A stretch of DNA of 64,000 nucleotides from Rostrohypoxylon terebratum (GCA_022497145.1 MU385878.1:186001-250000), one strand, 5' to 3'; shown: positions 1 through 12,448, numbered from the stretch's first letter. The notes: generated by a model not told the origin, from the sequence alone. Numbers and translations are program-made.

Positions 1-416
1 TGACAAGTCCAACATTATTATGTATGACCTAGGACCTAGGTACGTATTTCACATGCATGTTACACGGCCAGGGCGGCGCGAGCTAAAGTTAGACATGCCT
101 TAGACAGCAGACAGAGCAAAGCACTGACCATGAAACAGCTTAAGACGAGGGCACGTCCATTGATGCATTGAGTACCTAACATCGAAAGTCCCCGGCGCAA
201 CACAGATCGCGCGGGTGGCCAGGTGGCGTAGTCTGACGTCTTGAGTGATAGGTTACGCCATTATCATCAGCATGGGAATGTCTTACCGTAGCTTACCGCA
301 CATACTGTACCTAATAAATAGTGTAGCTGTGTGGGATGTTCGACATAAAAGATAAAAAAGCTTGAGCGTGTGAAATGCAGCCTTGGTGTAAGTACTGTAC
401 ATTTGCGTATTATGGT

Positions 417-472
417 AGCTACATGAGCTACATGAGCTACATGAGCTATGTACATGAGCTACTTGTTCAGCT
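417..472. repeat. 9-bp tandem repeat (agctacatg)
   Basis: Three perfect copies of the 9-mer agctacatg run from 417, followed by a diverged copy and one further partial copy. No gene surrounds it. Confidence 0.85.
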
Positions 473-1022
473 ACTAAAGTCTAATACAACACTATGGGTG
501 TCTCATATTCCGCATTTAACCATTCCCAATTGATTTAGTTTATATTAAGCAAAACAAATACCACGATGTGTACTCTCATATATTACACGTTATCAGATTG
601 CATGATAGTGTAGTGCGACAACAACATGTTATTCGAAAAAATGACGATCTTGGATTTCGCCATTAGATCTGATTAGAAAAGGTTTTCTATAACAAAAAAG
701 GAGTGGTGAAAAAGTTCGGTTCAATCGGCATCGGCGTCTCGCGCTCATCGGTCGCCGGAAGCACTTGACCATTTGCGTATTTGGTATTAGGTATTGGCTT
801 AAGCAGCTAAGGTAGATTGGACTAGTTGAATTAGCTCAAGTCGTCATTTGTATTCCCGGGGGAACGGGCTTCCAATGAGTGATCCCCATGGTCCATCAAT
901 CTTCACCGGCCTTCTCCCAATAGAAGAGCAAAACGATGTCGGCTGCCCTGTCTCATTTCCCTTTCTAAATCGAACTAAATTGACTAGCGTTGTAGCCAAG
1001 CGAAAACAAGCCTTTTCGCAAA

Positions 1023-1052
1023 TGCAGAACTTGCAGAACCTGCAGAACCTGC
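1023..1052. repeat. 9-bp tandem repeat (tgcagaacc)
   Basis: About 3.3 copies of a 9-mer with one substitution in the first copy. A second small repeat (ggatgtac/ggttgtac) follows at about 1076-1100. The region is otherwise non-coding. Confidence 0.75.
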
Positions 1053-4000
1053 ATGACGCATTTGCCCTGAGGTACGGATGTACGGTTGTACGGTTGTACA
1101 GCTACCACCTTTTCGTGTCACCTTGCTCTATTTATGTGCAGGGCAGCGAATTAACAGGACTAACAAGGAGGTACTGTACAAGTACATTCACATCCATATT
1201 ACGTATTTTGGAAAGAGAGAACCTTATACCCCTGTTAGCGCAACCTACCAATCACTCGTCGTTCTTTCGCTTTATATCCGGATGTGGTAATCCATAACCT
1301 TGACCGCTAGGGGGGAAGGGGAAGAACTACGCACGTGTGGGGTAGAGGAAAGTTTGGAAGTTTCGCAACTGCGTGTTTTTTTTAAAGCCATTTATTTACT
1401 AGGTATTTTTTTCCTCTTCTTTTTTCTTTTTTTTTATTGCACATGTGCTGTCATGGGATATTACCTACTTGCCTGCCAACCTACCTACCAGGATGTTCTG
1501 ATTCACGATGGCTCATTGAGCAGACTCCGCATGGTTGTAGTAATCCCGCCGCTTCGTTAGTTTCCTGTTTCGGAGACAGCCCTGGAATTATGTGTTCAAT
1601 CGTATGGCGATTCGGCGGTTCCTCTCATGTGGCCCTGAACTAGGAACATCTATGGGCAACATCCTCGACTCTACCCGCCTTCGGTGCCGATACGACACAA
1701 ACTAAGACCCCCGGCTGCCCGGCTAACTGCTATCCTTAGACGATTGCTTCACACTAACTACCTATAGCTATTCTAACCTGCACTAATCTGGTTGATCTGG
1801 CTGATTATCCCTTTCCCGCGCTTGTTGCCGCTTTTGCCGCATCGCCGTCCTGCCTCTATCTTTCCCGCTGCTGTTGGCGGGGGCCAATTTCGTTTGATTC
1901 GTGCCCGCCGTGACCATGGGATTTCGCATACATCTGCAAGTTTGAGCGGCCGGTGAAAAGGGGTTGGCTATACGGGATATCCCACATCTCAGCTTACTCC
2001 CTCCGGTCTTTTGAAATAAGCAAAAATCGGCGATCCGTTGCGACAGAAGGGTCGCCTTGCCTAAGTACCTAGCATGCATTACATTGCCTAGCATATCGGT
2101 CACTTTCAGACGTACATCTTACTTCAGCCCGTAATCCGATTCATCTCATATCCGCGCGCACGCTCGATGAATCCCATCAGGGTATTATCGCAAAAATTGA
2201 GATGAAATCCAGGCCTCGTCGATCAGGACCGCGGCTTTCCTTCGGCGGATGACACGTACAACCGCGACATGGATTGAATTTCCAATCGATTGCGCCATGT
2301 CCACATGCGTGGGGGCATTTTTGGAAGGTCGGTGGGACCTCTGTTTGCCGACGTCCTGCTCCGGCTTGCCAGAAATTGAACTAGCATCGTATTTTTGTTT
2401 CTCCTGGGAACTTCGGTTCAAAGTACCAAGCTATAACGGTCCACGGTCCACGGCAGAAGCACTAGGAATTACTAGCTTCTGATCTAGCGTCAGAGAAGAT
2501 GCATTGCAGCTGGCGGTGCGTCGACAGCATGTAGGGATAGGATGCCAGTTCCTTCCGTCGAACAAGATATACATAGCTTGCTGAGCCGTAATCAATCACG
2601 CACACATTTGGCGCAAGTGCACGAGGTACACATGTAACAATCCCTGCCATCTACGTGGATGTCGTGCAATAACCTATATGGCGGAAAACGCCCTTTGTCA
2701 TGCAAATCCCTCGGTTACGATTACGGTTGCAGGACAGTTAGAAACTAAATCGGACAAGAACACCTTCCACACAAAGGCCGACGCCACAGTAACGGGAAGA
2801 ACGCCTAACAAGGGTTCTCCTAGCCTTGCTAAATCCCGGGTCCCCAGAAACTTGAATGCCCAGCCTGCAAGACGGCCGCTTGCGAGATGCCGCGTACCTT
2901 GGCATCTAACCGCCAAGAGAGCCGCATCTTGAACTAAAGCGCACATTTAGACCTACATGGCATATATATCTCAATCAAAGACCCAGGGCTGGCCTTGAAA
3001 CAAGACGGTCACTATCTGCGAAGCTCGCCAACGAATAATTCCCAATAAACCGTTACGATACGGTTCTACGACATGTAGGCTTCTAGAACTCATGCTGTGC
3101 TTCACTGCGGGATTTCAACGTAGATGGGCTATATGTGCGTGAGATCCTCGGGCCTATGATAAGCGTGGCGAAACGTCTTTGCTGGTGTGGGCGGGAACGG
3201 GCGACTCAGTAAGTAATTGCGAGTGTGACCTGTTTCTTGGGTGGGATATGGAATCTCGACCTAGGTCTATAGGAATTTGTCGCTGAAGTCTTTGGTACTT
3301 CCTCGAGACTTCGTTGAACCCCTACCACACCATGCCGTTACCCGACATCAACCACGGTACACATCTGCCCTACCCGATTTTACGCCAGAACCTCCCTTAC
3401 CGATTATAATATCTTGTGATTGGGCTGAGCTATAATAGTATAATATCCTTCGAAAATTCTTCTACTGCTTCGAAGAAGGTGGGTGTCATGCGCGGCAATG
3501 ATATGTATGCTGTGTATGTGCGTGTTTGTGTCGGTGTGCAACATGATATGTCGTCTTCCCTCTTTCGAGCTGCACGCATCGGGGCTTTGTAAGTTTCTGG
3601 GGGATCTCCTTTACCACATTCCTGGCCCCCCTTCTCCGAGACGTGTCCTGCCATGTCACCTCATGCAGAGCTACCATAGCAGCACCACCTACCATCTACG
3701 TAGGTACATTCTAGATATTCCCAAATTTATATCATATACAATAGATTACAGACGTACATTGCATCGCATAGAGTACCTACATGTGGCCTGGATTGTGCAG
3801 GACAGGACAGGTAGATCATTATAGGTGAATACTTATTCGTCATAGCAATCTATTTGTGTGGTAAATAAGGCACGTATTAATGCTCATCTGCCATGTCGCG
3901 CAACCTCCTATCGTTACACGCGAAAAGCTTGTTCGATCTTGGCTACTCCCGGTGACGTTGGGCTTGTCTGGCGTCTATGCGCCTCTGCTTCGTGATGTTA

Positions 4001-5776
4001 GGGACGGCACGGGGATTGTTTGCTTAGGGGCGTCGGGTTTTGGAGCCTCTTCTCCTTGCCGCTGCCACGGTGATACGACGATGTCTATGCTACGATGCCC
4101 GAACGCGCCTCCTAGATTTGCTGCTCTTTTCTAGATCACGACGAAGGCCTCAGCATCTGCAAATACGACGGCCAGGCCTCACGCATCGGTAGATGGGGTG
4201 GGGGCTATGTGGGAGAGGCAGAGAGAAGGGCTTCATCGTAGGATTGGCATGTGGATGTGGGGATGAATGGACGGATATGACGCATAGGGGGACAACAGTC
4301 GACGGTTTTTGCCGTCGGGATTAGTCGCGCGGTTTGTTTGTTGAGGACAGGTACACGAGAACGCTGACATAACGAGATCTCGGAATAGGCATGCCGAGAC
4401 TTCCCATCGCCCATCTGAGATCTCCCGGTCCTTGCACGGGCGGAAATTTTGTCCAGGACAAGTGGCGGGATATGGTCGCGCGTCATGCTACGTGGAGATC
4501 AGGGACCCCTTACTTCGCGTCTGCTGCTCGTGCTGTTTGCGGGAAGATGCGGTGAGCGTATCGTCGCTGTGGCTAGATCTTCGCGTTACTGGGATGCCGA
4601 GATGACCCGGTGGCATTGAGGGCTCGGGTGTTGCCGGACACGGATGGGGTGTCCGGTTCGTCCCGGTAAGGGGGCCCCTTCCGTGTCATTCCGGGGGTTC
4701 CTTCCTTAGACGGGGTCAGGAAGCCGGATTAGGTTGACTTCAACCGGCGGGTGGACACGGGGCAGGTACGGAGTAGAACAACGTCAGGCCGTGGTCACTA
4801 TGGCCAAGTGCGGACCTTGGTTGAACATCTATGGATGGTTGATAGTCAGCTAAGTGATAACGAGTGAACAGCTGTGGTCACATTATGCCTTCCACCATTG
4901 GATGGTACGCAATTTGTCTATCCATTCTCCCGAGTTGACTTCGGAGATTTACTAAGACCTTCTTTCAATGGGACGATAATAATGTTTAATCAATGGATCC
5001 GCTTCGTATAACAAAGTAAGATTGTTTTCATCACGGTGAGATCTATCATAAGTATCATGATGTTGTAGTCTTACCCCTGAAATATCCGTTCGTAATACTG
5101 TCTATTGGGCTACATTTGTCACATCATCTCGGCAGCCTCACCATCGCACAGTGGGCAATTGTGATCAACGAAGTCATACCCAAATTCCCTATAAGATATT
5201 CCCGTCATGATTTAGACCCTAGTGAATGCTCAGCATGGCTCTATTCGTTAACCTTCTTGGCGAGGAGCTTTGTCATACAGATAGTTTATGTATCAGTAGT
5301 TATTTAATCTATCGTTCCTGAGTTAGTTCCTGCGAGACACCATTGGAAATTGAGGATCAATTGACACTTATTCTCCGAGTAAAGAAACATAGGTAAGATC
5401 TCCAAGCTTTGGTGTTTTACCTGAAAGGGGGATTGAGGTTACATTGATAAATAGGTAAGGGAGGACATGAAAAGGGGTAACACCAAGCTCATGGCTTAAC
5501 CAATTCCCAAGAAGGCAAAGAAGTCTACAAATACTGAATACGGGCCAATTCTAACTCTGATAGTTACATTAAAGGACACAGATAACTACTGTCTAATAGA
5601 TGAAGATGTCAAAGCACTAGGTAGGACCTGCTGAAAAGTACCCACTTTTCGATGGTTGGTCCGACTTCCGTCCAGCCGAAGAAATCCCTCTTCCGAGCCT
5701 CGCAGCCATCTGCATATATCTATTCTAAAACAAAAACGTCCACCAATAAGATACTTTGACTTTGAGAGTTTCTGAC

Positions 5777-5882
5777 GGTCCCATAGCTCAGTTGGTTAGA
5801 GCGTCGTACTAATATATTCCTGATTCCTAATAGGATATATTGAGTAATGCGAAGGCCGAGAGTTCAAGCCTCTCTGGGACCA
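5777..5882 (+). tRNA. tRNA-Ile (anticodon AAT) with 32-nt intron
   Basis: The cloverleaf can be drawn by hand. The acceptor stem is GGTCCCA with TGGGACC and A is the discriminator. The D stem is GCTC/GAGC, the anticodon stem TCGTA/TGCGA, and the T arm GAGAG-TTCAAGC-CTCTC. The anticodon loop is C-T-A-A-T-A, then an intron at 5815-5846, then A at 5847, which puts AAT at 5811-5813. The intron sits directly 3' of position 37, the usual site for eukaryotic nuclear tRNA introns. A T6 run at 5887-5892 fits a Pol III terminator. Confidence 0.95.
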
Positions 5883-5886
5883 TTGC

Positions 5887-5892
5887 TTTTTT
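5887..5892 (+). terminator. Pol III terminator of tRNA-Ile
   Basis: A run of six T starts five bases after the tRNA end, as expected for RNA polymerase III termination. Confidence 0.7.
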
Positions 5893-6656
5893 ACTTTTGC
5901 TTTTCAAAATCTGAGCACATTTTCTGATGTCGATTTTGACACTGGAAAATATTCGAGAGAATCGTGCACGACTGCGGTCTTCTAGCAAACTTTTTTTCGG
6001 TCGCATATCCCCCTGAATCTTTTAACCTCTAGTACTAGAGGTTTGCGATAGAGTATCAATTAACAGAGAATTTTCTTAGACTACCGGAACGTAGGGCATA
6101 AGTTAGCGAAATAAGACATTTCCGCCATGTTCTTTATAGCTAGGCATGCTGATTTATCGGCATTTGCAAATGGAAAGTCTTCGCGAGGGGAAGGGAGGAA
6201 TGATTATTATTACTTCTTGTGCTACAGAAGCCTGATATGTGTGGGTACCTATATTCCTGCGTGCTAGGGGATGTGTGTACAATTTGGGACATTAGAGAGG
6301 TTGCTTCGATACAGGCATGGAGAGAATATGCATTCATGGACTAATTGACAAGTAAATGCTATCTTACGTCGGAAGCAAACTGCTGCATCGACAGACAGGT
6401 AGGTACCCAAGGTCCCAAGCTGCCAAGCCACACCGGTATCCGACCGCATTGACGGAAGGCAGCTGACGTTTCCATGATCTGCTCTAGAGTCTAGACTCTA
6501 TCTTGTGGTACCCAGTATAATCTGATATCTTTTTAGGACTTCGTTGATCTTGCCTGCTGACATAGCTACCCACTTCTGCCGCACAAAAGCCGTTGGAATG
6601 TGTGAACGCACTCTTCGACGAACCTAAGCAACCAAGACTTCCATCAACAACAAGCT
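5893..6656. other. spacer between the two tRNA genes
   Basis: No gene is visible. A perfect 16-bp palindrome (tagagtctagactcta) lies at 6485-6500. Short open frames here lack any coding signature. Confidence 0.6.
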
Positions 6657-6793
6657 GGCTCAATGGTCTAGTGGTAGGATACTCGCTTCGGGTCAAGTCT
6701 CATCCGATCTCACGACGGAGTCATAGACGGGAAATCCAATCTCAGAGAACGAGATCTTGTGAGTGGTCCCGGGTTCAAATCCCGGTTGAGCCC
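6657..6793 (+). tRNA. tRNA-Pro (anticodon CGG) with 65-nt intron
   Basis: The acceptor stem is GGCTCAA with TTGAGCC. The D arm runs GTCT-AGTGGTA-GGAT, the anticodon stem is CTCGC/GTGAG, and the T arm is CCGGG-TTCAAAT-CCCGG. The anticodon loop is TTCGGG, then an intron at 6693-6757, then T at 6758. CGG is at 6689-6691, and the intron sits at the canonical 37/38 position. At 65 nt the intron is fairly long for a tRNA. A T5 run at 6801-6805 follows as a likely Pol III terminator. Confidence 0.93.
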
Positions 6794-6800
6794 GTCTTCA

Positions 6801-6805
6801 TTTTT
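6801..6805 (+). terminator. Pol III terminator of tRNA-Pro
   Basis: Five consecutive T residues lie eight bases downstream of the tRNA 3' end. Confidence 0.6.
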
Positions 6806-7393
6806 GCTGATGCTCTCGCCAACTTGGTGGAGTTCGGGAGGCTATTCGGACTCCATTTGGTCACTCGGGAATGGCTACAGGTAGTGTGGACCTAGTGGTG
6901 ACAAATTCTTTTTGTATGGGCCACTTATAGACGGACACTCGGCACATATGGGTCATTTGAATGAGCAGTGTTATGACGATACTCGCCGGTATCGGCAATA
7001 GATACGGAATGTGATCCAATTGATCAGGTACGGGTTTGGACACGAATATGGATTGTCAGAAATGTAGCTTAACGGGGATTGTGGTTAATATCTGGGTAGA
7101 AGAGAGATGTGGGGATTGAGTCTTCACTAGAATGAAAGGGGTATCGAATGAGCTGAAGTGAAGGTTTTCGGGTGTGATTAATGTTTGAGAATGAGTGTCT
7201 TGGAGTGTCTTGGATATAGAACGTGTCAATAAAATAGGGGCAATTGCATAGCGAGTTGTGGAAGGAAATTGATACTTTCTGAATATACATAGATTGGATA
7301 GCTAATAAGTACCTGCTAGGAAAACTTATCTGTGTCTTCGTAGACTAATGTTAACGAAAGACGTCTCTTCGAGAGGCTACCCCTTTCCAACCC
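6806..7393. other. spacer, nothing recognised
   Basis: No gene, repeat or RNA is recognised between the tRNA-Pro terminator and the stop codon of the GFA gene. Confidence 0.6.
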
Positions 7394-8647
7394 CTAAATA
7401 GTTCCCTCACCCTTCCTATTCTCCCATGATTTCAAACCTTTAGCTAAACCACCAACGACGTTCTCTGCCCACTTTGCCGCCTCCCCAACACGTCCATTCG
7501 TAGCATCCTCTGCAAAACTGACTCTACCATACCACCAATCCAACCATGTCTCAGCGCGGGCACCCTCAGGAGCGTCCAGCAGCCCGACACTCACGTCGAT
7601 GATCCCCGGACGCCAGCGGTCATGCCAAAAAACAGTAGCGCCGCAGCCAGGGCAAAACTCGCGTAGAACACCAGGCGAACTCTCGTAGCTCTGGAGAATG
7701 CCTTTCGGAAGCGTAGCGAAGTCAAGCGGAACGAGCGTGTTCACCGAGGTCGTATCAGACGTAGCGTCAGAAGAGGGAGGAACGAAGAAGATATTGGTCC
7801 TGGGCACAAACGCCCACGTTTGAACCTCGAAGCCGGAAGTTAGACGACATGAGCGACAAGCACATGTACCCGTCATATACTTGATCGGGTTCGCGGATTC
7901 CGGGGGTCGGAGCCACCATTTCTCGTTTTGGGGGTTACTAACGACTTCACGTGGAGAGGAGGCGAACGGGATCATTAGATCCGGGAAGCCGGAGTGTGGG
8001 ATCAGGCTCGAGGCGTCGGGGCGCGTGATGCGGAACCGGACTGTTTCGCAGCGGCAGCGGGCTTCGAGGAATTCCTTTTCTTCTCTTGCTTTGCTTATCG
8101 TGGAGATCGACGGAGAGTCGTCGCTGTGCCCATAAACCCTCGGTCTATGCGGACTCCTGACGTCTGTTATGAACGGAGACAATCCGCCGTCCTTAGTGCC
8201 GGCGACGTTCACGTGTCCGGCAAACTCTAACAAGAGATGCTCCTTCCCACCGTCCATCTCTCCCGTCTCCCGGTCCGTTCCTTCCTTAGTTCCGGCTCGT
8301 CCGATGATGACACCCGTAGCTACGGTCCATAGCCCACCGGATTCTGCCTGCGATGCGGCAGAATCTTCTCTCTGGAAGATATGACATCCGCAGGTGTTGC
8401 AGAAATAACGTCGGACATGTGCGGTTTTATCGGTGTAAACTACTAGACCATTGACAGACTGTGGTGCTTGGATAGGAGCATACGAAACGTACAGGAGACC
8501 GCTGGAATGCCGGCACGCATAGCAGTGACAAAAGCTAATACCTAGTTGCCCTGACGTCGTTTGTTCGTGTTGAAGCAACGAGGTTACCACTTGCTTTGCA
8601 GCACCGCAGAGACAAGATATCGATATATCAGAGGTTTTTGAAGACAT
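7394..8647 (-). CDS. protein with two GFA/CENP-V-like zinc-binding domains
   Basis: This is a single uninterrupted frame of 417 aa. Two GFA-type (glutathione-dependent formaldehyde-activating enzyme/CENP-V) zinc folds are seen. The first has Cys12-x-Cys14, Cys40-x-Cys42-x2-Cys45 and Cys83-x2-Cys86. The second has Cys198-x-Cys200, Cys262-x-Cys264-x2-Cys267 and Cys332-x2-Cys335, followed by the usual G-A-T-V-F-W-type strand. Family knowledge says GFA-like proteins bind zinc through these cysteines; true formaldehyde activity is proven for few members, so the substrate is unknown. Most fungal GFA proteins have one domain of about 130-190 aa, so this is a tandem version. The ATG at 8645-8647 gives the first Cys pair close to the N-terminus. 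An intron cannot be excluded, but the frame reads cleanly. Confidence 0.88.
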   Translation of the reverse strand: MSSKTSDISISCLCGAAKQVVTSLLQHEQTTSGQLGISFCHCYACRHSSGLLYVSYAPIQAPQSVNGLVVYTDKTAHVRRYFCNTCGCHIFQREDSAASQAESGGLWTVATGVIIGRAGTKEGTDRETGEMDGGKEHLLLEFAGHVNVAGTKDGGLSPFITDVRSPHRPRVYGHSDDSPSISTISKAREEKEFLEARCRCETVRFRITRPDASSLIPHSGFPDLMIPFASSPREVVSNPQNEKWWLRPPESANPIKYMTGTCACRSCRLTSGFEVQTWAFVPRTNIFFVPPSSDATSDTTSVNTLVPLDFATLPKGILQSYESSPGVLREFCPGCGATVFWHDRWRPGIIDVSVGLLDAPEGARAETWLDWWYGRVSFAEDATNGRVGEAAKWAENVVGGLAKGLKSWENRKGEGTI

Positions 8648-9344
8648 TGGGGAATTTTGTAGACGAGCTCCTCATTTAGAACAGGTTGTCTTGCTCCGTA
8701 GAATATTTTCTCAGCCTCTATCTACCTAGTAATCAAGTAAGCTCCCTTTAGCATTGCATTCAATTAATATTGAATTCGGTGCAAATCGATGGGAACATGC
8801 GTTGTACATATATCCGGATGCTGAAGGTCAGTTGCCTCGATTAGGAGCCAGAGTTGTAACCTACCTACGCACTTAGTATGGCGGAACTTCGGCCCGTCGA
8901 ATTCAAGCTATTGCAATTGGAAACGTTCAACGATCCTTTTGGTTGCGGTACAGCGACGACCAAATGACGACCAAATTTTACATCGCTTTGGCATTAGAAA
9001 GACATGCCAATTCATGGGACATAGACCAATGATGTAAATCTTCAGATTAAAGGAAACAGGCTGTGATCAGCAGATGTAACTGACATAATTTTGTCTCCGC
9101 GAGGCCTCACGCCAATACCCTCCTCTACTTTTCCTTGTTTGCATTCCACATTTCCCAAGATTTTTTTCCCCTCCATGATCTTCATTAATAGTGGTGGTAT
9201 ACATGAGTCTAGGGCACGCCGTCCAACCCGCCGGATGCTTTAAGCATTTAGAAACAAACACCAGTGGAGATTTTCTTCGTCAGGATTTGATGATGTGATG
9301 ACGAGTCAAGTCAAATTAGAAACTTGAACAATGGGTCGGGCCGC
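8648..9344. other. intergenic spacer, GFA gene promoter side
   Basis: This spacer lies between the start of the GFA gene and the stop of the PMT1-type gene, both on the minus strand. It should hold the GFA promoter and the PMT1 3' UTR. A 64-codon frame at 9067-9261 has no coding features. Confidence 0.6.
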
Positions 9345-12300
9345 TCAAACAGTTGCCTCGTTGCCCTCGCTAGCTGGCTTAGGAACTGACCGTTCTGCCT
9401 CCTTCTCGCCGTCCTTACTTGATGACGCTTCCTTGGGAATAGGGTCATCCTGAACTAACTTCTTAGTCTCCTGGTTAGCACCCTCCACATCTGGGTGTGG
9501 CGGTGCTACACCCGCAGCGGCTAACTCTTCTACCGGCACTTCTACCTCGTTGCCGTCGGCGTCAACTACGCGAGTTCTAGTCTCGTATTTGGTTTTGAAT
9601 TCGACCTTGCCTTCGAGAGCCTTAACTTGCTCTTCGTTAAGAAGGTTTCCATTCTGGTCTCGGTATTCGACTCGCTCTTCTCGTCCTATTACCTTTTGAC
9701 CCTGAGGCTCGAACTTGGGTGCCCCTGAGATACCTGCTTCCGGAGAGTCTTGGTTGTTTCCGGCTACGGGTTGTTGGACCGGTGGCTTCTTGTTCTCTAC
9801 GACAGTTTGGGGAGTTTGAGAGATTTTGCTTGGAATGGCGATTCCAGAGTATTGGTCATACTATAAGGCCCAAATTAGCTTGTTATTCGACGCATTGCAA
9901 ACCCTTTGTTAAACGCGTCATATATAAGTTCAATCGTCTAAATGGGGCACTGGAACATACGCGCGTCGTCGGGCTTTAATGCCCTCTGGATGGCATGCCT
10001 TGGGGAGGGACACTTACGTTCTCTAAGAAAGTATTGCAATCCCAATCCCAGGTACCGAATAGCTTTACGCGGTTGCACTCGCCCTTGGTCCAGGCATTTC
10101 CATACGCGAGGGGTGAGTAGAGAGCAAAGACAACTGCAGAGACGGCCAAGAGCGCGACTGCACCGGCCTTGTTGACGACGGGGTTTTCTCTAACACCCGG
10201 AATTGAAATTCGAGCTGTCGCGAAGTCGTAGGTTTGGCAAAACGCCATGATGGCGAAGATCAAGGCCGGGAAATAATGGTGCAAAAAGAGCTGACGCTGC
10301 ATTAGGAAGAATGGGAAATAGTGGAAAGCCCATCCGAGGACTAACGTTCCAATTTCATAATCGAAGCGCTTGAAGGTGGCATTGGAATAGTCGTTGCAAC
10401 TGCGCTGCCATCGAAGAATCGCAATGCCCTTGAAGAGCACGTAGATAACAACTGCAAGGGTCGAAGTGTACCAGATGATAGGGTTGCCAATTAAGTAAAT
10501 CTGGCGATGCTCCTTACCCCAAAAGTTGATACCGCGACGAAGGATAGGCCAGGACTCTGGACGAGAGTCCCAGGCGTGAGACTCGACCAGACCCGCATTG
10601 GTTCTCCACATGACCTTCTGCAGTTCCCAGAATTTGCCAAAAAAGCCGGGGTTAACGTAGTTTACCTTCTCGGCGCTATCGGCAAGCCCAGGGTGTGTGT
10701 TGGACTCGATGTACCATAAACTGTTGGGAAGGGTACCACCTTTGGCACATGTAACTTCCTGCTGTTCGGACGCCCACTCTGGCAACTTCACCTTGTGAGA
10801 GAAAAGCACACAGCCGGTCATGATATGAACGAGCCTGAACTTAGTCTGGATAGTACGAAGTCGTTCCTTGGAGACCGGCGTAAGAGACTGCTTCTTAGCA
10901 ATCTCAACACGGAACAGATCATTAGCATCACCGGGGAACCCCTCGTATCCGTAGGCGGACACTTCATTTTGCCAATCGGCCTCGGTAACAGGTGGTCGAA
11001 CATCGTGGGAGTGAAGGCGACGGTGGGTGGCTAGGTGGTATAGTCGGATTACGTCACCATCTTTGATATAATTCTCAGTAATGTTCTTTACGTTATCCCA
11101 AGCAAATGTTCCGTTGATGGGTTCTCCGTTAACATCTAATGGCTGGGTCTGATTCTCGAGTAAGAAAATATTATTCTCATCCTTGTGGGGATAGAGAGTA
11201 ATTTGCTGTTGCTGACTGCCTGTCGGGTACATTAGGGGGTGAGAATGGAGGTAACCTCCCTGGGTATTGACATGTCGGATGGCGACACGGCTTCCAAAAG
11301 CAATGTCGACCGGCACATCTTGCATACCCTTGTTATTCAGCGTAGCCTGAAACTCCGAGCTCATGAACCCATCCCCGTCACCAGGGTTTACCAAGCAAAG
11401 GAAGTGGATAGCAAACATGGCCATGTAGAAGGTAGCGGGGATGATAATCAAGCAAAAAGCGCGGGCCATGAAGTGCTTCGCGAAGATACGCATGGTGACA
11501 GTCTTCGTGTCACCAAGCAACACCCACAGTTGTACGAGGGTCAAAGATCCAATCCAGGCGATTGTGAAGAGACCGACCCATTTGATGCTGACAGTAATCC
11601 CCATCCCCAAGCCAGTCATGACAAGCCAGAACCACCAGCTGGCGTCAAATGCCTTGGAGGGACCTTGCTCATGTTGGTTGGTAAAGGAGGTGAAAGCTAG
11701 GGCAGTAAACGCGGTCGCAGCAACGAGAGGAGAGTCGAGTAGGATTAGTCGCGCTTGGGTAAGGAGACCGTTCTCTGCATTACTTATAAGTATATATTTG
11801 ACACATTTGCCATTAAGCGCATATAGGTGAAGGAATAATTACCAAAGATAATGAAAGCAGCACCAAGAGCGGCGGTGGCCGTACGACACCCAGCAGCCTT
11901 CAGGGTTAAAAAGACCGTGGGAACCAAGAAGATACCACAGATAGCTGGGAACAATCGCATAGCTACGTAAGGAACACCGGGCTCGAGGTAATCCTTGCCA
12001 ATTTCTTTGAAGTCAAAGTCGCCATTGAAACCAGCAACCCATCCGAATAGAGTGATCAGAAGTTTGGCCAAGGGGGGGTGGACATCCATGAAGAATTTGC
12101 CCTTAATGTATTTCGTCGCAAACCCGCCGAAGCTATGTAGGAACCAATATCAGTATCGACGGCTATGTGGTTGCGGCGGAAAGCTGAAAAGGAAATGGAC
12201 ACTTACTGGACTTCGTCGAAGACAACACTGGAGGGTTGGTAGATGCGGAATAGTCGCACAAGAGCTCCGACGAAGGTCAAAACAAGCATGACATAGTAGT

Positions 12301-12448
12301 CAGAGACAGGCAGTAAGAAGATATCATTATCTTCAACACCCTCTGAGGTATAGTCATCGTGACGCTTCTTGGCCTCTTTCTTGGATTTTGGAGGTGTAAA
12401 GGCTCCGCCTTTCGTAGCAGGCGGTTTCGCCGAACTGGACCTCGCCAT
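9345..12448 (-). CDS. PMT1: dolichyl-phosphate-mannose protein O-mannosyltransferase, PMT1 subfamily
   Basis: The exons are 12448-12207, 11843-12132, 10018-11774 and 9345-9860 (read on the minus strand), with introns of 74, 68 and 157 bp, all GT-AG. The product is about 934 aa. It is an ER multi-pass enzyme that transfers mannose from dolichol phosphate to Ser/Thr. The lumenal loop carries the catalytic Asp78-Glu79 pair in VVFDEVHFGGF and then MDVHPPLAKLL. A MIR region with GGYLHSH, LHSHD and VLFSHKVKLPEWASEQQEVTC follows, and then C-terminal membrane helices. FDEVHFGGF (rather than WDEAHFGKF) and the acidic tail of about 170 aa place it in the PMT1 and not the PMT2 or PMT4 branch. The ATG lies in a CGCCATGG context. 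The tail with EYRDQNGNLLNEEQ resembles the hydrophilic C-terminus of filamentous-fungal PMT1 proteins. It is divergent from SF3A1. Confidence 0.93.

Larger units (their letters stand above)
1..5776. other. gene-poor region, no supportable protein gene
   Basis: Short open frames exist on both strands, but none has coding-like composition, conserved motifs or plausible splice structure. Seen directly are short tandem repeats near 417-472 and 1023-1052, a run of T and pyrimidines near 1376-1436, and an 8-bp hairpin at 4634-4656 (arms ccggacac and gtgtccgg, 7-nt loop) inside a locally GC-rich patch around 4550-4800. The palindromic word ACCTAGGT occurs at 34-41 and 3259-3266. I see no transposase or reverse transcriptase. 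Confidence 0.6.

Noticed and set aside
848..1297. 149-codon plus-strand frame in the left gene-poor region
   Set aside because: Built partly from a 9-bp tandem repeat, no motif, non-coding composition and several overlapping frames of equal quality.
6485..6500. Perfect 16-bp palindrome tagagtctagactcta
   Set aside because: About one perfect 16-bp palindrome is expected by chance in 64 kb, so it is recorded but not treated as a signal.
9345..12448. Assignment of the mannosyltransferase to the PMT2 or PMT4 subfamily
   Set aside because: The first loop reads FDEVHFGGF and MDVHPPLAKLL and the protein has a long acidic tail, which fits PMT1; PMT2 and PMT4 proteins have the DEAHFGKF version.
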